A stretch of DNA of 64,000 nucleotides. Origin: Variovorax sp. J22P240. GTDB lineage: Bacteria > Pseudomonadota > Gammaproteobacteria > Burkholderiales > Burkholderiaceae_C. Shown here piece after piece: positions 39,081 to 47,223 of this stretch. Position 1 is the stretch's first letter. Each line of letters begins with the position of its first letter. Under the pieces are notes generated by a model. That model did no database searches and was not told the origin of the DNA. It saw only the letters and a program-made list of their open reading frames with translations. A program made the position numbers and the translations under genes. The DNA is taken from positions 146,107-210,106 of the forward strand of contig NZ_JASZYR010000010.1 in the NCBI RefSeq assembly GCF_030316855.1, read 5' to 3'.

Positions 39081-40205
39081 TCAGGCTGCGCCGATTCCCG
39101 CGACCATGGCGCCCGCGGGCTGCCCGCTTTTGAGCCTCGCGGTGAAGTCCAGCATGCGATCGATCGGCACGCGCGCTCGCAGACCCAGAGCCGGCTCGAC
39201 ATGGACTTCGCCCGCGCCCGTTTCCAGTGCGCGCGCCACGTCAGCCAGCCCGTTCATGGCCATCCACGGACAGTGCGCACAGCTCTTGCACGTCGCACCG
39301 TTGCCCGAGGTCGGCGCTGCGATGAAGGTCTTGCCCGGATTGAGTGTGCGCAGCTTGTGCAGCATGCCGGTGTCGGTCGCGACGATGAATTCCTTCGCAT
39401 CCATGCGCTGCGCCGCACTCAGGATGGCCGAGGTGGACCCCACCGCATCGGCCAGCGCGATCACGTCGGCCGGTGATTCAGGGTGCACGAGCACGCGAGC
39501 CGCGGGGTGCTCCTTCTTCAGCAGTTCGAGTTCCAGCGCCTTGAACTCGTCATGCACGATGCAGGCGCCCTGCCAGCTCACCATGTCGGCCCCGGTTTCG
39601 CGGCGGATGTAGTCGCCCAGGTGCTGGTCCGGCGCCCACAGGATCTTCTGGCCCTGCGCCGTCAAGGCCCGCACCACGTCCAATGCACAACCCGACGTCA
39701 CCAGCCAGTCGGCTCGCGCCTTCACCGCAGCGCTGGTATTGGCGTAGACGACCACCGTGCGATCCGGATGCCGATCGCAAAAGGCACTGAAGGCATCGAC
39801 CGGGCAGCCGAGATCCAGCGAGCAGGTCGCGTCCAGGTCGGGCATCAGCACACGCTTTTCGGGCGAGAGGATCTTTGCCGTCTCGCCCATGAAGCGCACG
39901 CCGGAAACGACCAGCGTCTGCGCGGCATGGTCTCGGCCGAAGCGCGCCATTTCGAGCGAGTCGCTCACCAGGCCGCCGGTCTCTTCGGCCAGGTCCTGCA
40001 GGTCGGGGTGCACGTAGTAGTGCGACACCATCACCGCATTGCGCTCGCGCAACAACGAGCGGATGCGATCCTTCAAGGCGTCGCGTTCGGCCGCCGTGGG
40101 CTCGGGAGGCACACGGGCCCAGGCCCGGCGGGTGTCGCACGCGGGTCCGCTTTCGGCAGTCTCGATGGGCTGGGCGTAGTCGACGCCGATGAGTGAGTGC
40201 GCCAT
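39081..40205 (-). CDS. nadA: Quinolinate synthase A
   Basis: This 374-aa protein condenses iminoaspartate with dihydroxyacetone phosphate to quinolinate. The three [4Fe-4S] ligand Cys are visible in DATCSLDLGCP, near SWQGACIVH, and in CKSCAHCPWM. Other landmarks are VSHYYVHPDLQDLA, SGVRFMGETAKIL and LVHPESP. It is 3 bp downstream of nadC on the same strand, so the two form an operon. No nadB is present in the window. The aspartate-dehydrogenase-like gene at 6857-7666 could in principle also supply iminoaspartate. Confidence 0.96.
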   Translation of the reverse strand: MAHSLIGVDYAQPIETAESGPACDTRRAWARVPPEPTAAERDALKDRIRSLLRERNAVMVSHYYVHPDLQDLAEETGGLVSDSLEMARFGRDHAAQTLVVSGVRFMGETAKILSPEKRVLMPDLDATCSLDLGCPVDAFSAFCDRHPDRTVVVYANTSAAVKARADWLVTSGCALDVVRALTAQGQKILWAPDQHLGDYIRRETGADMVSWQGACIVHDEFKALELELLKKEHPAARVLVHPESPADVIALADAVGSTSAILSAAQRMDAKEFIVATDTGMLHKLRTLNPGKTFIAAPTSGNGATCKSCAHCPWMAMNGLADVARALETGAGEVHVEPALGLRARVPIDRMLDFTARLKSGQPAGAMVAGIGAA

Positions 40206-40208
40206 CGC

Positions 40209-41084
40209 TCAGCCTTCCAGGAACCGCATCGAGAAATCGATGGCCTTGACGTCCTTGGTGAGTGCACCGACCGAGATGCGGTCGACGCCAGTCTCGGCGA
40301 GGGCGCGAATGCTGTCGAGCGTGACGCCGCCCGATATCTCGAGCACGGCGCGGGCGCCGCCCGCCGCATCGTTGCGACGCACGGCTTCGCGTAAGGTGGG
40401 CAGGTCCATGTTGTCCAGCAGGACCATGCGGGCGCCGCTGGCCAGCGCCTCGTCGAGCTGGGCAAGGGTTTCGACCTCGATCTCGATGAATTTCGCCTGC
40501 GCAGCGACTTCAGCCGCTGCGCGCAGGGCCGCGCTCACGCCGCCGGCGGCTGCAATGTGGTTCTCCTTGATCAGGATCGCGTCATAGAGGCCGATGCGGT
40601 GATTCGTGCCACCGCCCGTGCGCACGGCGTATTTCTGCGCCAGCCGAAGACCCGGCAGCGTCTTGCGCGTGTCGACGATCTGGGCACGCGTGCCGCGCAC
40701 CGCATCGACATACATGGCGGTGCGTGTTGCCACGGCGCTCAGCAGTTGAAGGAAGTTGAGCGCGGTGCGTTCGGCCGTGAGCAAGCTGCGCGCGTCGCCG
40801 GCGAGTTCGAGCACCGTCTGATCCACGGCGCAATGCCCGCCCTCCACGCAATGCCACGTCACGCGCGCTTGCGGGTCGAGTTGCCGCACCACGGCCTCGA
40901 CCCAGGGCGCGCCGCACAGCACCGCGGCTTCGCGCGTGCGCACATGAGCGGTGGCGCGCCGCTGCGGGGCCACCAATCCGGCCGTGAGATCCTGATCGCC
41001 GACATCCTCCTGCAATGCCCGGAGCGCATCCGTGCTCGCCAATTCGGCCACGCTGGCCCTGGAAAAATCGAAAAAGCTGGTCAT
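40209..41084 (-). CDS. nadC: Nicotinate-nucleotide diphosphorylase (carboxylating)
   Basis: This 291-aa protein converts quinolinate and PRPP to nicotinate mononucleotide. Family landmarks are EDVGDQDLTAGL near the N terminus, LNFLQLLSAVATRT, VDTRKTLPGLRLAQKYAVRTGG, HRIGLYDAILIKENH and the closing EISGGVTLDSIRAL with VDRISVGALT. The start at 41084 fits the family, while the longer ORF start would add 19 unrelated residues. nadA follows after 3 bp. Confidence 0.96.
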   Translation of the reverse strand: MTSFFDFSRASVAELASTDALRALQEDVGDQDLTAGLVAPQRRATAHVRTREAAVLCGAPWVEAVVRQLDPQARVTWHCVEGGHCAVDQTVLELAGDARSLLTAERTALNFLQLLSAVATRTAMYVDAVRGTRAQIVDTRKTLPGLRLAQKYAVRTGGGTNHRIGLYDAILIKENHIAAAGGVSAALRAAAEVAAQAKFIEIEVETLAQLDEALASGARMVLLDNMDLPTLREAVRRNDAAGGARAVLEISGGVTLDSIRALAETGVDRISVGALTKDVKAIDFSMRFLEG

Positions 41085-41160
41085 GTGTCTTGAGTCGCGA
41101 GTGTCGCTGCCTTGTCCTGGTGGGCGCCATTTTGACGGCACTCGAAAGTGGCGGGTCCGT

Positions 41161-41559
41161 TCATATCGCGAGCCAGGAGTCGATGCAGTGAGCCGCGAGC
41201 GCGGTAATCCAGCAAGGCTCGGCCGGATCGAAGGCCAGTCCCAACACAGGACTGACGAGAAAGCCCGCCCTCTCGAACACCGACGGATCGGTCGCGCGAA
41301 CGAAAGAAGAGAGTGCGGCGAATGGCACCGACACGTTGCCGATGTTCACGACCGGCGCCTGCATCGTGATCTCTTCCAGCCTGCCGCGGTCCTGAAAGCG
41401 GAAGACGATCGATTCATAGTCCAGCTCATTGAGCCCGATGCCGTTGCGGCATGTTCTCGTCGGCACGCCCCACATCCGCAAGACCTCTTCCCTGGAGGCC
41501 GAGAACGGCGTTTCGTCGACGCGGACAAAGGGTTCGAGCTTCATCGGACCAGTATGCAC
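41161..41559 (-). CDS. Hypothetical protein
   Basis: This 132-aa soluble protein (or 127 aa from the ATG at 41544) has no signal peptide, membrane segment or motif that I recognise. The sequence is mixed alpha/beta (for example YESIVFRFQDRGRLEEI and VNIGNVSVPFAALSSF). An AGGG about 6 bases upstream slightly favours the longer start. It lies upstream of nadC in the same direction with a 76-bp gap, and divergent from the HtrA-like operon. A small hairpin CTGCCC-ATCC-GGGCAG (41563-41578) lies just before it. Confidence 0.6.
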   Translation of the reverse strand: MHTGPMKLEPFVRVDETPFSASREEVLRMWGVPTRTCRNGIGLNELDYESIVFRFQDRGRLEEITMQAPVVNIGNVSVPFAALSSFVRATDPSVFERAGFLVSPVLGLAFDPAEPCWITALAAHCIDSWLAI

Positions 41560-41629
41560 ACCCTGCCCATCCGGGCAGTAGCGTCAGCCCCTTGCGCATT
41601 CACACAATGAAGCCATCTTAGGAGCTCCC

Positions 41630-42511
41630 ATGGCCGACACGATGTCCTCATCTTTCGAACAACTGTCCGCGGCAATGGCCGAGGCGGTGGCCGCTGCAGC
41701 TGGCAGCGTGGTGGCAGTGCACACCGGGTGCTCGCGCTCCAGCGGATTTGCCTGGCGCGACGGGCTGGTCGTCACCTGCGACGAGGCGCTGCCCGACGAC
41801 GCGGACGTGACGGTGTGTCTGCCGGGCGGCGCGAACGCCAGCGCGAAGCTCGTTGGTCGGGATGCCGGCACCGACATCGCTCTGTTACGCATCGAAGGCA
41901 ACGCGCCCTCCCCGATCGCTTTTGACCTGTCGCCGGTGCGCGCCGGCTCCATCGCGCTCACGGTCGGGTCGCTCGCCGGCGCACCTGTCGCGGCGGCGGG
42001 CGTGGTCTCGCTGTCGGGCCCCGCCTGGCGCAGCTTGCGCGGCGGCGAGATCGACGCACGGATCGAACTCGGGCTGACCCTGCGGCGCATCGCCGAAGGC
42101 GGGTTGGCAATGGACGTGCAGGGCCGGGCCATCGGCATGAGCGTGTTCGGGCCACGCCGGCGCGTGCTGGTCATTCCGGGCGCGACGATCGATCGGGTCG
42201 CCGCGCAGATCGCAGCGCACGGCCGGGTCCCGCGCGGTTACCTGGGTGTGGGACTCCAACCCGTAAAGATCGAACCCGAGGGCATCGGCGCGATGGTCAT
42301 GGCCATCGATCGCGACGGGCCGGCTGCGAAGGCTGGCCTTCACCAGGGCGACGTGATCGTGGCCTGGAACGGCGAAGCGGTGCGCAGCGTGCAGGCGCTG
42401 CTGCGAGCGCTGGGCCCGGCGAGCGTGGGCACCGTCGTGACGCTGTCGCTGCGGCGTGCCGGGGAGCCCGTCGAGGCGAACGTCACCATTGGCGAAAGGC
42501 CGGACGATTGA
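41630..42511 (+). CDS. Catalytically inactive HtrA-like (S1C) protein with PDZ domain
   Basis: This 293-aa protein has the trypsin-like domain and PDZ layout of its neighbour at 42893, but the catalytic His position is E52 (VVTCDEAL in place of TNSHVV). Asp is kept as D82 (GTDIALLRI). The catalytic Ser position is Glu (IAEGGLA in place of GNSGGAL). A PDZ domain fills about residues 200-290 (GYLGVGLQPV, then AAKAGLHQGDVIVAWNG). There is no signal peptide, so it is probably cytoplasmic. It has an AGGAG start site. Its stop overlaps the LuxR start as TTGA. It is likely a regulatory or adaptor partner of the active protease. Confidence 0.88.
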   Translation: MADTMSSSFEQLSAAMAEAVAAAAGSVVAVHTGCSRSSGFAWRDGLVVTCDEALPDDADVTVCLPGGANASAKLVGRDAGTDIALLRIEGNAPSPIAFDLSPVRAGSIALTVGSLAGAPVAAAGVVSLSGPAWRSLRGGEIDARIELGLTLRRIAEGGLAMDVQGRAIGMSVFGPRRRVLVIPGATIDRVAAQIAAHGRVPRGYLGVGLQPVKIEPEGIGAMVMAIDRDGPAAKAGLHQGDVIVAWNGEAVRSVQALLRALGPASVGTVVTLSLRRAGEPVEANVTIGERPDD

Positions 42512-42885
42512 ACAAGACGGGCGTCACGGAGCCGATCGTGATCGCGGTCGATATCGCCGACGTGGAACTGTCGGAGCGCCTGCTCGCGTCCCTGTCGGAT
42601 GTGCCCGGGCTGCGTGTCGCGCAGCGCGGCGAGCCGGCCGATGTCGCGGTGGTGCCGGCGCACGCCGTGCCCGCCGCCGACGCCGAGGCAACGCTGACCC
42701 GGCGCGAGCTCGAAGTGCTGGCCCTGATGGCCGAAGGCGCATCCAACAAGACCATCGCCCGGCGGCTGGGCATTTCGATGCACACGGCCAAGTTCCATGT
42801 CGGCTCGCTGCTCGACAAGCTGGACGCCACAGGCCGTACGGACGCAGTGGCGCAGGCAGTGCGGCAGGGTGTCATCCATCTTTGA
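42508..42885 (+). CDS. Short LuxR-type HTH regulator
   Basis: This 125-aa protein has a LuxR/FixJ-type HTH at about residues 60-120 (LTRRELEVLALMAEGASNK, then GISMHTAKFHVGSLLDKL). The N-terminal 55 residues resemble a shortened response-regulator core (VIAVDIADVELSERLLASL) but no phospho-acceptor Asp is in place, so it is probably phosphorylation-independent. The start appears to be TTG at 42508, overlapping the upstream stop codon. AGG lies 8 bases before it. It is sandwiched between the inactive and active HtrA genes in one operon. Confidence 0.85.
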   Translation: MNKTGVTEPIVIAVDIADVELSERLLASLSDVPGLRVAQRGEPADVAVVPAHAVPAADAEATLTRRELEVLALMAEGASNKTIARRLGISMHTAKFHVGSLLDKLDATGRTDAVAQAVRQGVIHL

Positions 42886-42892
42886 GAAAACC

Positions 42893-43876
42893 ATGTTCGA
42901 CGACAACGCCCCCTCGCCCTCCGCCGAAGGCAGCGCTCCCGATCTGAACCAGGACGCCCTGATCGATGCCTATTCGCACGCGGTCGCGGCGGTGGCCGAC
43001 AGCGTCGGGCCAGCCGTGGTGCGCGTGCAAGGCGGCACGCCCGACCGACGCGGCGGCCTGGGCTCGGGCGTGGTCATCGCCGGCGACGGGCTGGTGCTGA
43101 CCAACAGCCACGTCGTCGCCGGTGCGCGCCGCGTACGGATCGGACTCCCGGAAGCCGGCGACAGGGAAGCCGAGGTGCTCGGCGAAGACCCCGCCACCGA
43201 TCTCGCGCTACTGCGAGTGGAACTTCCGCGCGGCGCCGCCACCGCGACGCTCGGCGATTCGAAGATGCTCAGGCGCGGCCATCTGGTCGTCGGCATCGGC
43301 AATCCACTGGGATTCGAATCGACCATCACTGCCGGCATCGTGTCGGCGCTGGGCCGCTCGCTGCGCTCGCAGAGCGGGCACCTGATCGACGACGTGATCC
43401 AGACCGACGCGGCGCTCAATCCGGGCAACTCCGGCGGCGCCCTCGTGGCCGCATCCGGGCAGGTGGTGGGCATCAATACGGCCATGATCGCCGGCGCGCA
43501 GGGGCTTGCGTTCGCGGTTTCCAGCAACACGGCGCGCTTCGTGATCGGCGAGTTCATCGCCCACGGCCGCGTACGGCGCGCGCACCTCGGCATTGCGGCG
43601 CAGACGGTGCCCCTGCCCCGGCGCGTGTCACTGGCCATTCACTCCGGCGCCAACGCCGTGCGCATCGGCGAGGTACAGCCCGGCGGCGCGGCGCAGCTTG
43701 CAGGCCTGCGCGTGGGCGACATCCTCTTTGCGTTGGACGATGTGGTCGTGGAAGGCGCGGACGACCTTCTGCGCCTGCTCGGCGCGGACCGCATCGGGCG
43801 GCCCGTGGAGGTGTCTCTGCTGCGCGAAGGCCGACTCATCACGCGGACCGTGACGGCGCACGAACGACCCGCCTAG
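42893..43876 (+). CDS. HtrA-like S1C serine protease with PDZ domain
   Basis: This 327-aa protease has the complete triad: H73 (TNSHVV), D103 (ATDLALLRV) and S180 (GNSGGALV), with GIGNPLGFESTIT between. A PDZ domain follows at about 240-325 (HLGIAAQTV, then AAQLAGLRVGDILFALDD). No signal peptide or membrane anchor is visible before residue 20, unlike periplasmic DegP/DegS, so it may work in the cytoplasm. It is the third gene of an operon with an inactive paralog and a LuxR regulator. Its stop codon shares the palindrome CTAG with the convergent dnaE2 gene. Confidence 0.92.
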   Translation: MFDDNAPSPSAEGSAPDLNQDALIDAYSHAVAAVADSVGPAVVRVQGGTPDRRGGLGSGVVIAGDGLVLTNSHVVAGARRVRIGLPEAGDREAEVLGEDPATDLALLRVELPRGAATATLGDSKMLRRGHLVVGIGNPLGFESTITAGIVSALGRSLRSQSGHLIDDVIQTDAALNPGNSGGALVAASGQVVGINTAMIAGAQGLAFAVSSNTARFVIGEFIAHGRVRRAHLGIAAQTVPLPRRVSLAIHSGANAVRIGEVQPGGAAQLAGLRVGDILFALDDVVVEGADDLLRLLGADRIGRPVEVSLLREGRLITRTVTAHERPA

Positions 43877-46800
43877 TGAAAATCCCGGCTCTTGTTCGCC
43901 TGCGCCAACCTGCCCAGCATCGGCGTGAGATCCCTGAACCCCGTCGCCACCAAATGCCGCACCTCGCCACCACTGTCCACATCACGCTGCCACGTGCCCT
44001 GCACCGCCAGCAGCGTCGACTTGAGCAACGGCTCGCGCCAGGCCTCGATCACGTGGCTCCAGACGATCACATTGACGTTGCCGGTCTCGTCCTCGAGCGT
44101 GACGAAGATGGTGCCGTTGGCGGTCTGCGGGCGCTGGCGGCCCTTGACGATGCCGCAGGCGCGCACGGTCTGGCCGCTGGGCAGCGGGCGCAACTGCTCC
44201 GCGCTCATCAGGTTCATGCGGGCGAGCCGTGAGCGCAGCAATGCGAGCGGATGGCGGCGCAGCGTGAGGCCGAGCGAGACGTAGTCGCCGAGGATCTCCT
44301 CGCCTTCGGGCGCGGCGGGCAGTTGCAAGGTGGGCTCGTGGATCGGCACACCCTTGAGCAAGGCGGGTGCGCGGCGCTGGGCGGTGGCGTCCCACACCTG
44401 CTGGCGGCGATGGCCCGAGAGCGACATCAATGCATCGGCGGCGGCCAGCGCCGCCATGTCCTTGGCGTCGAGTTCGGCGCGCAAGGCAAGGTCTTCGGTG
44501 CTGGTGAAAGGGGCCAGTGCGCGCGCTGCCAGAAGGCGCTCGGCGCCGGCCTTGCTGAAACTGGCGATGCGGCTCAGCCCCAGACGCACGGCGGGCGGGT
44601 CGGCATTGCCCAAGCGCCCGGCATGGCGCGCATCGGCGCCAGGCGGCATGCGCGGCGCGCCAGGCGTGCGACCTTCGAGGCTGCTGTCGAATTCGCTCGC
44701 CGTGACGTCGACCGGCCGCACCTCGACGCCATGGCGCCGCGCGTCCTGCACGAGCTGCGAAGGGCTGTAGAAGCCCATCGGCTGCGAATCGAGCAAGGCC
44801 GCCAGGAAGCAGGCGGGCTCGTGGCACTTGAGCCAACTGCTGACGCAGACCAACAGGGCAAAGCTCGCGGCATGACTCTCGGGAAAGCCGTAGTCGCCGA
44901 AGCCCATCACCTGCTTGAAGATCGCTTCGGCAAAAGCGGGCTTGTACCCTTTGCGAACCATGCCATTCACGAGTTTGTCGTGGAACTTCCCGAGACCGCC
45001 CTTGCGCTTCCATGCGGCCATGGCGCGACGCAATTGATCGGCCTCGTCGGCGGTGAAATCGGCTGCGACCATGGCAATCTGCATGACCTGTTCCTGGAAG
45101 ATCGGCACACCCAGCGTGCGCTCCAGCGCGGGCCGCAGTTCGTCCTTCTCGTAGTGGATGGAGAGCCCCTTGCGCACCCGCTCGCGCTGCTTGAGATAGG
45201 GGTGCACCATGCCGCCCTGAATCGGCCCCGGACGCACGATCGCAACCTCGATCACCAGGTCCTCGTAGGTGCGCGGCTTCAGGCGCGGCAGCATCGACAT
45301 CTGCGCCCTGCTCTCGATCTGGAACACGCCGACGGTGTCGGCGTCGCAGATCATGTCGAACACCTCCGGGTCGTCATTGGGAATCTGGTGCATCTGCAGC
45401 GCCGTGCCACGCCAGTGGTTCATGAGTTCGAGTCCGCGGCGGATGGCGCTGAGCATGCCCAGCGCGAGCACGTCAACCTTGAGCATGCCCATGGCTTCGA
45501 GGTCGTCCTTTTCCCACTGGATGACGGAGCGATCTTTCATCGAAGCCTTTTCCACCGGCACCAGGCGCGTGAGCCGCGTATGGGTGAGCACGAAGCCACC
45601 GACATGCTGGCTCAGGTGGCGCGGAAAACCCTTGAGCTCGCATGTGAGTTCGATCCACTGCTGCAGCTTGAGCGGGTCTTCCTGCACCTCCGCGCGCACG
45701 GCGGCTGCCTGCAGTTGCTCGCCGAGCACGGTCTCGTCGAACCAGTAGTGGTCCTTGGCGAATTCGTCGACAAGCCGCGCATCGACGCCGAGCGCCTTGC
45801 CCACGTCGCGCAACGCGCTGCGCGAGCGGTAGCAGATCACGACCGCGGCGATGGCGGCGCGCTCGCGACCGTACTTCTCGTAGATGTACTGGATGACTTC
45901 TTCGCGCCGCTGGTGCTCGAAGTCGACGTCGATGTCGGGCGGCTCGCGGCGATGGCGGCTCAGGAAGCGCTCGAACAGCAGGTGGCCCTTGTCGGGATTG
46001 ATCGAGGTGATGCCGAGGCAGTAGCAGACCGCCGAATTGGCCGAGGAGCCGCGGCCCTGGCAGAGGATGTCCTTCGAACGGGCGAAGCGCACGATGTCCT
46101 CGACCGTGAGGAAGAACATCTCGTATTCGAGGTCGAGGATCAATTGCAGCTCGCGCTCAAGCAGCTGGGACACCTTCTCCGGGATGCCTGCCGGATATCT
46201 CCCGCGTGCGCCTTCCCAAGTCTTGCGCACCAACGTCTGTGCCGGCGTTTCTCCGTTGCCCACGCTTTCGAGCGGGTACTTGTAGTTCTCCCGGATCACC
46301 TCGGGATCGAAGCGGCAACGTCCGGCCACTTCGAGCGTGTTCGCGAGCATCTCTTGCGTGTAGAGCCCCGCCAGCCGCACGCGCTGCCGCAGGTGGCGCT
46401 CGGCGTTGGGCTGCAGCGCGAAGCCGCACTCGGCCACGGTCCTGCCTTCGCGCACTGCCGTGAGCACATCCTGCAACGGCTTGCGTGCGCGTGCATGCAT
46501 GTGCACATCGCCGGCCGCCACGAGCGCCACGCCGGCCCGCGCGCCGGCCTCGACCAGCGTGACGAACCAGAGGTCGTCGTCGAGTTCGTTGAGCATCTCG
46601 ACGGCGAGCCAGAGGCTGCCGCCATAAAGCGTCTTCGCCGCGATCAGGTCATCGTGCAGCGTGGCGACATCGACCGTGCCAACGGGCTTTCGGTCGGGCA
46701 CGAAAAGAATCTGGCAATGCTGCAGAGAGGCGACGTCGCTGTCTTCCCAGCTCACGCGGTATTCGCCCTTGGGCAGTTCGGTGGTGCGCGCGGCGGTGAT

Positions 46801-47223
46801 GAACTCGCAGAGGTTGCCCCAGCCCTCTGTGTCGTTCGCAATGACCACGAACCTGAAGCGCTCGAAGCGGAACTCGCTGCCGAACAGCAGGCGAAAGTCC
46901 GGGTTGCGCGGGATCGGCGGCTCTTCAGGGTGGTCGCGCTCGTAGGCATCGAGCTTGGCGGGCAGTTCGCGCAGGCCGACATGTGCGCGCACCACCCCAG
47001 CCACCGAGCATTCGTCGGTGATCGCGAGCGCCGCATAGCCGAGTTGGTAGGCGCGCTCCACCAATTCCTCGGGCGTGGACGCGCCGCGCTGGAAGCTGAA
47101 GCTCGTCAGGCAATGAAGCTCGGCATACCCTGGCAAGCCAGGCACGGGCGGTTGCCGCTTCGGCAACGCATGCATCGCCGCGAGCGTGAGCGCGCGGACT
47201 TTCTTGTCGCTGAGTTCAGGCAT
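43873..47223 (-). CDS. dnaE2: Error-prone DNA polymerase III alpha-like subunit (DnaE2/ImuC)
   Basis: This protein is 1116 aa. An N-terminal PHP domain opens with YAELHCLTSFSFQRGAS. The catalytic Asp pair is in PPDIDVDFEH, and family stretches LCQGRGSSANSAVCYCLGI, RPGPIQGGMVHPYL and FGDYGFPESHAASFALLV follow. A C-terminal OB domain contains VRACGIVKGRQRPQTANG. It is the polymerase of the SOS mutagenesis cassette, working with ImuA and ImuB. The start at 47223 overlaps the end of imuB by 8 bp, and GGAG-like sites are weak, so coupling is likely. Expression should follow the LexA box at 49322. Confidence 0.95.
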   Translation of the reverse strand: MPELSDKKVRALTLAAMHALPKRQPPVPGLPGYAELHCLTSFSFQRGASTPEELVERAYQLGYAALAITDECSVAGVVRAHVGLRELPAKLDAYERDHPEEPPIPRNPDFRLLFGSEFRFERFRFVVIANDTEGWGNLCEFITAARTTELPKGEYRVSWEDSDVASLQHCQILFVPDRKPVGTVDVATLHDDLIAAKTLYGGSLWLAVEMLNELDDDLWFVTLVEAGARAGVALVAAGDVHMHARARKPLQDVLTAVREGRTVAECGFALQPNAERHLRQRVRLAGLYTQEMLANTLEVAGRCRFDPEVIRENYKYPLESVGNGETPAQTLVRKTWEGARGRYPAGIPEKVSQLLERELQLILDLEYEMFFLTVEDIVRFARSKDILCQGRGSSANSAVCYCLGITSINPDKGHLLFERFLSRHRREPPDIDVDFEHQRREEVIQYIYEKYGRERAAIAAVVICYRSRSALRDVGKALGVDARLVDEFAKDHYWFDETVLGEQLQAAAVRAEVQEDPLKLQQWIELTCELKGFPRHLSQHVGGFVLTHTRLTRLVPVEKASMKDRSVIQWEKDDLEAMGMLKVDVLALGMLSAIRRGLELMNHWRGTALQMHQIPNDDPEVFDMICDADTVGVFQIESRAQMSMLPRLKPRTYEDLVIEVAIVRPGPIQGGMVHPYLKQRERVRKGLSIHYEKDELRPALERTLGVPIFQEQVMQIAMVAADFTADEADQLRRAMAAWKRKGGLGKFHDKLVNGMVRKGYKPAFAEAIFKQVMGFGDYGFPESHAASFALLVCVSSWLKCHEPACFLAALLDSQPMGFYSPSQLVQDARRHGVEVRPVDVTASEFDSSLEGRTPGAPRMPPGADARHAGRLGNADPPAVRLGLSRIASFSKAGAERLLAARALAPFTSTEDLALRAELDAKDMAALAAADALMSLSGHRRQQVWDATAQRRAPALLKGVPIHEPTLQLPAAPEGEEILGDYVSLGLTLRRHPLALLRSRLARMNLMSAEQLRPLPSGQTVRACGIVKGRQRPQTANGTIFVTLEDETGNVNVIVWSHVIEAWREPLLKSTLLAVQGTWQRDVDSGGEVRHLVATGFRDLTPMLGRLAQANKSRDFH

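Noticed and set aside
41563..41578. Hairpin CTGCCC-ATCC-GGGCAG between the hypothetical gene and the HtrA-like operon.
   Set aside because: Lies between divergent starts and has no T-run, so it is not a terminator. Too short to call an operator.
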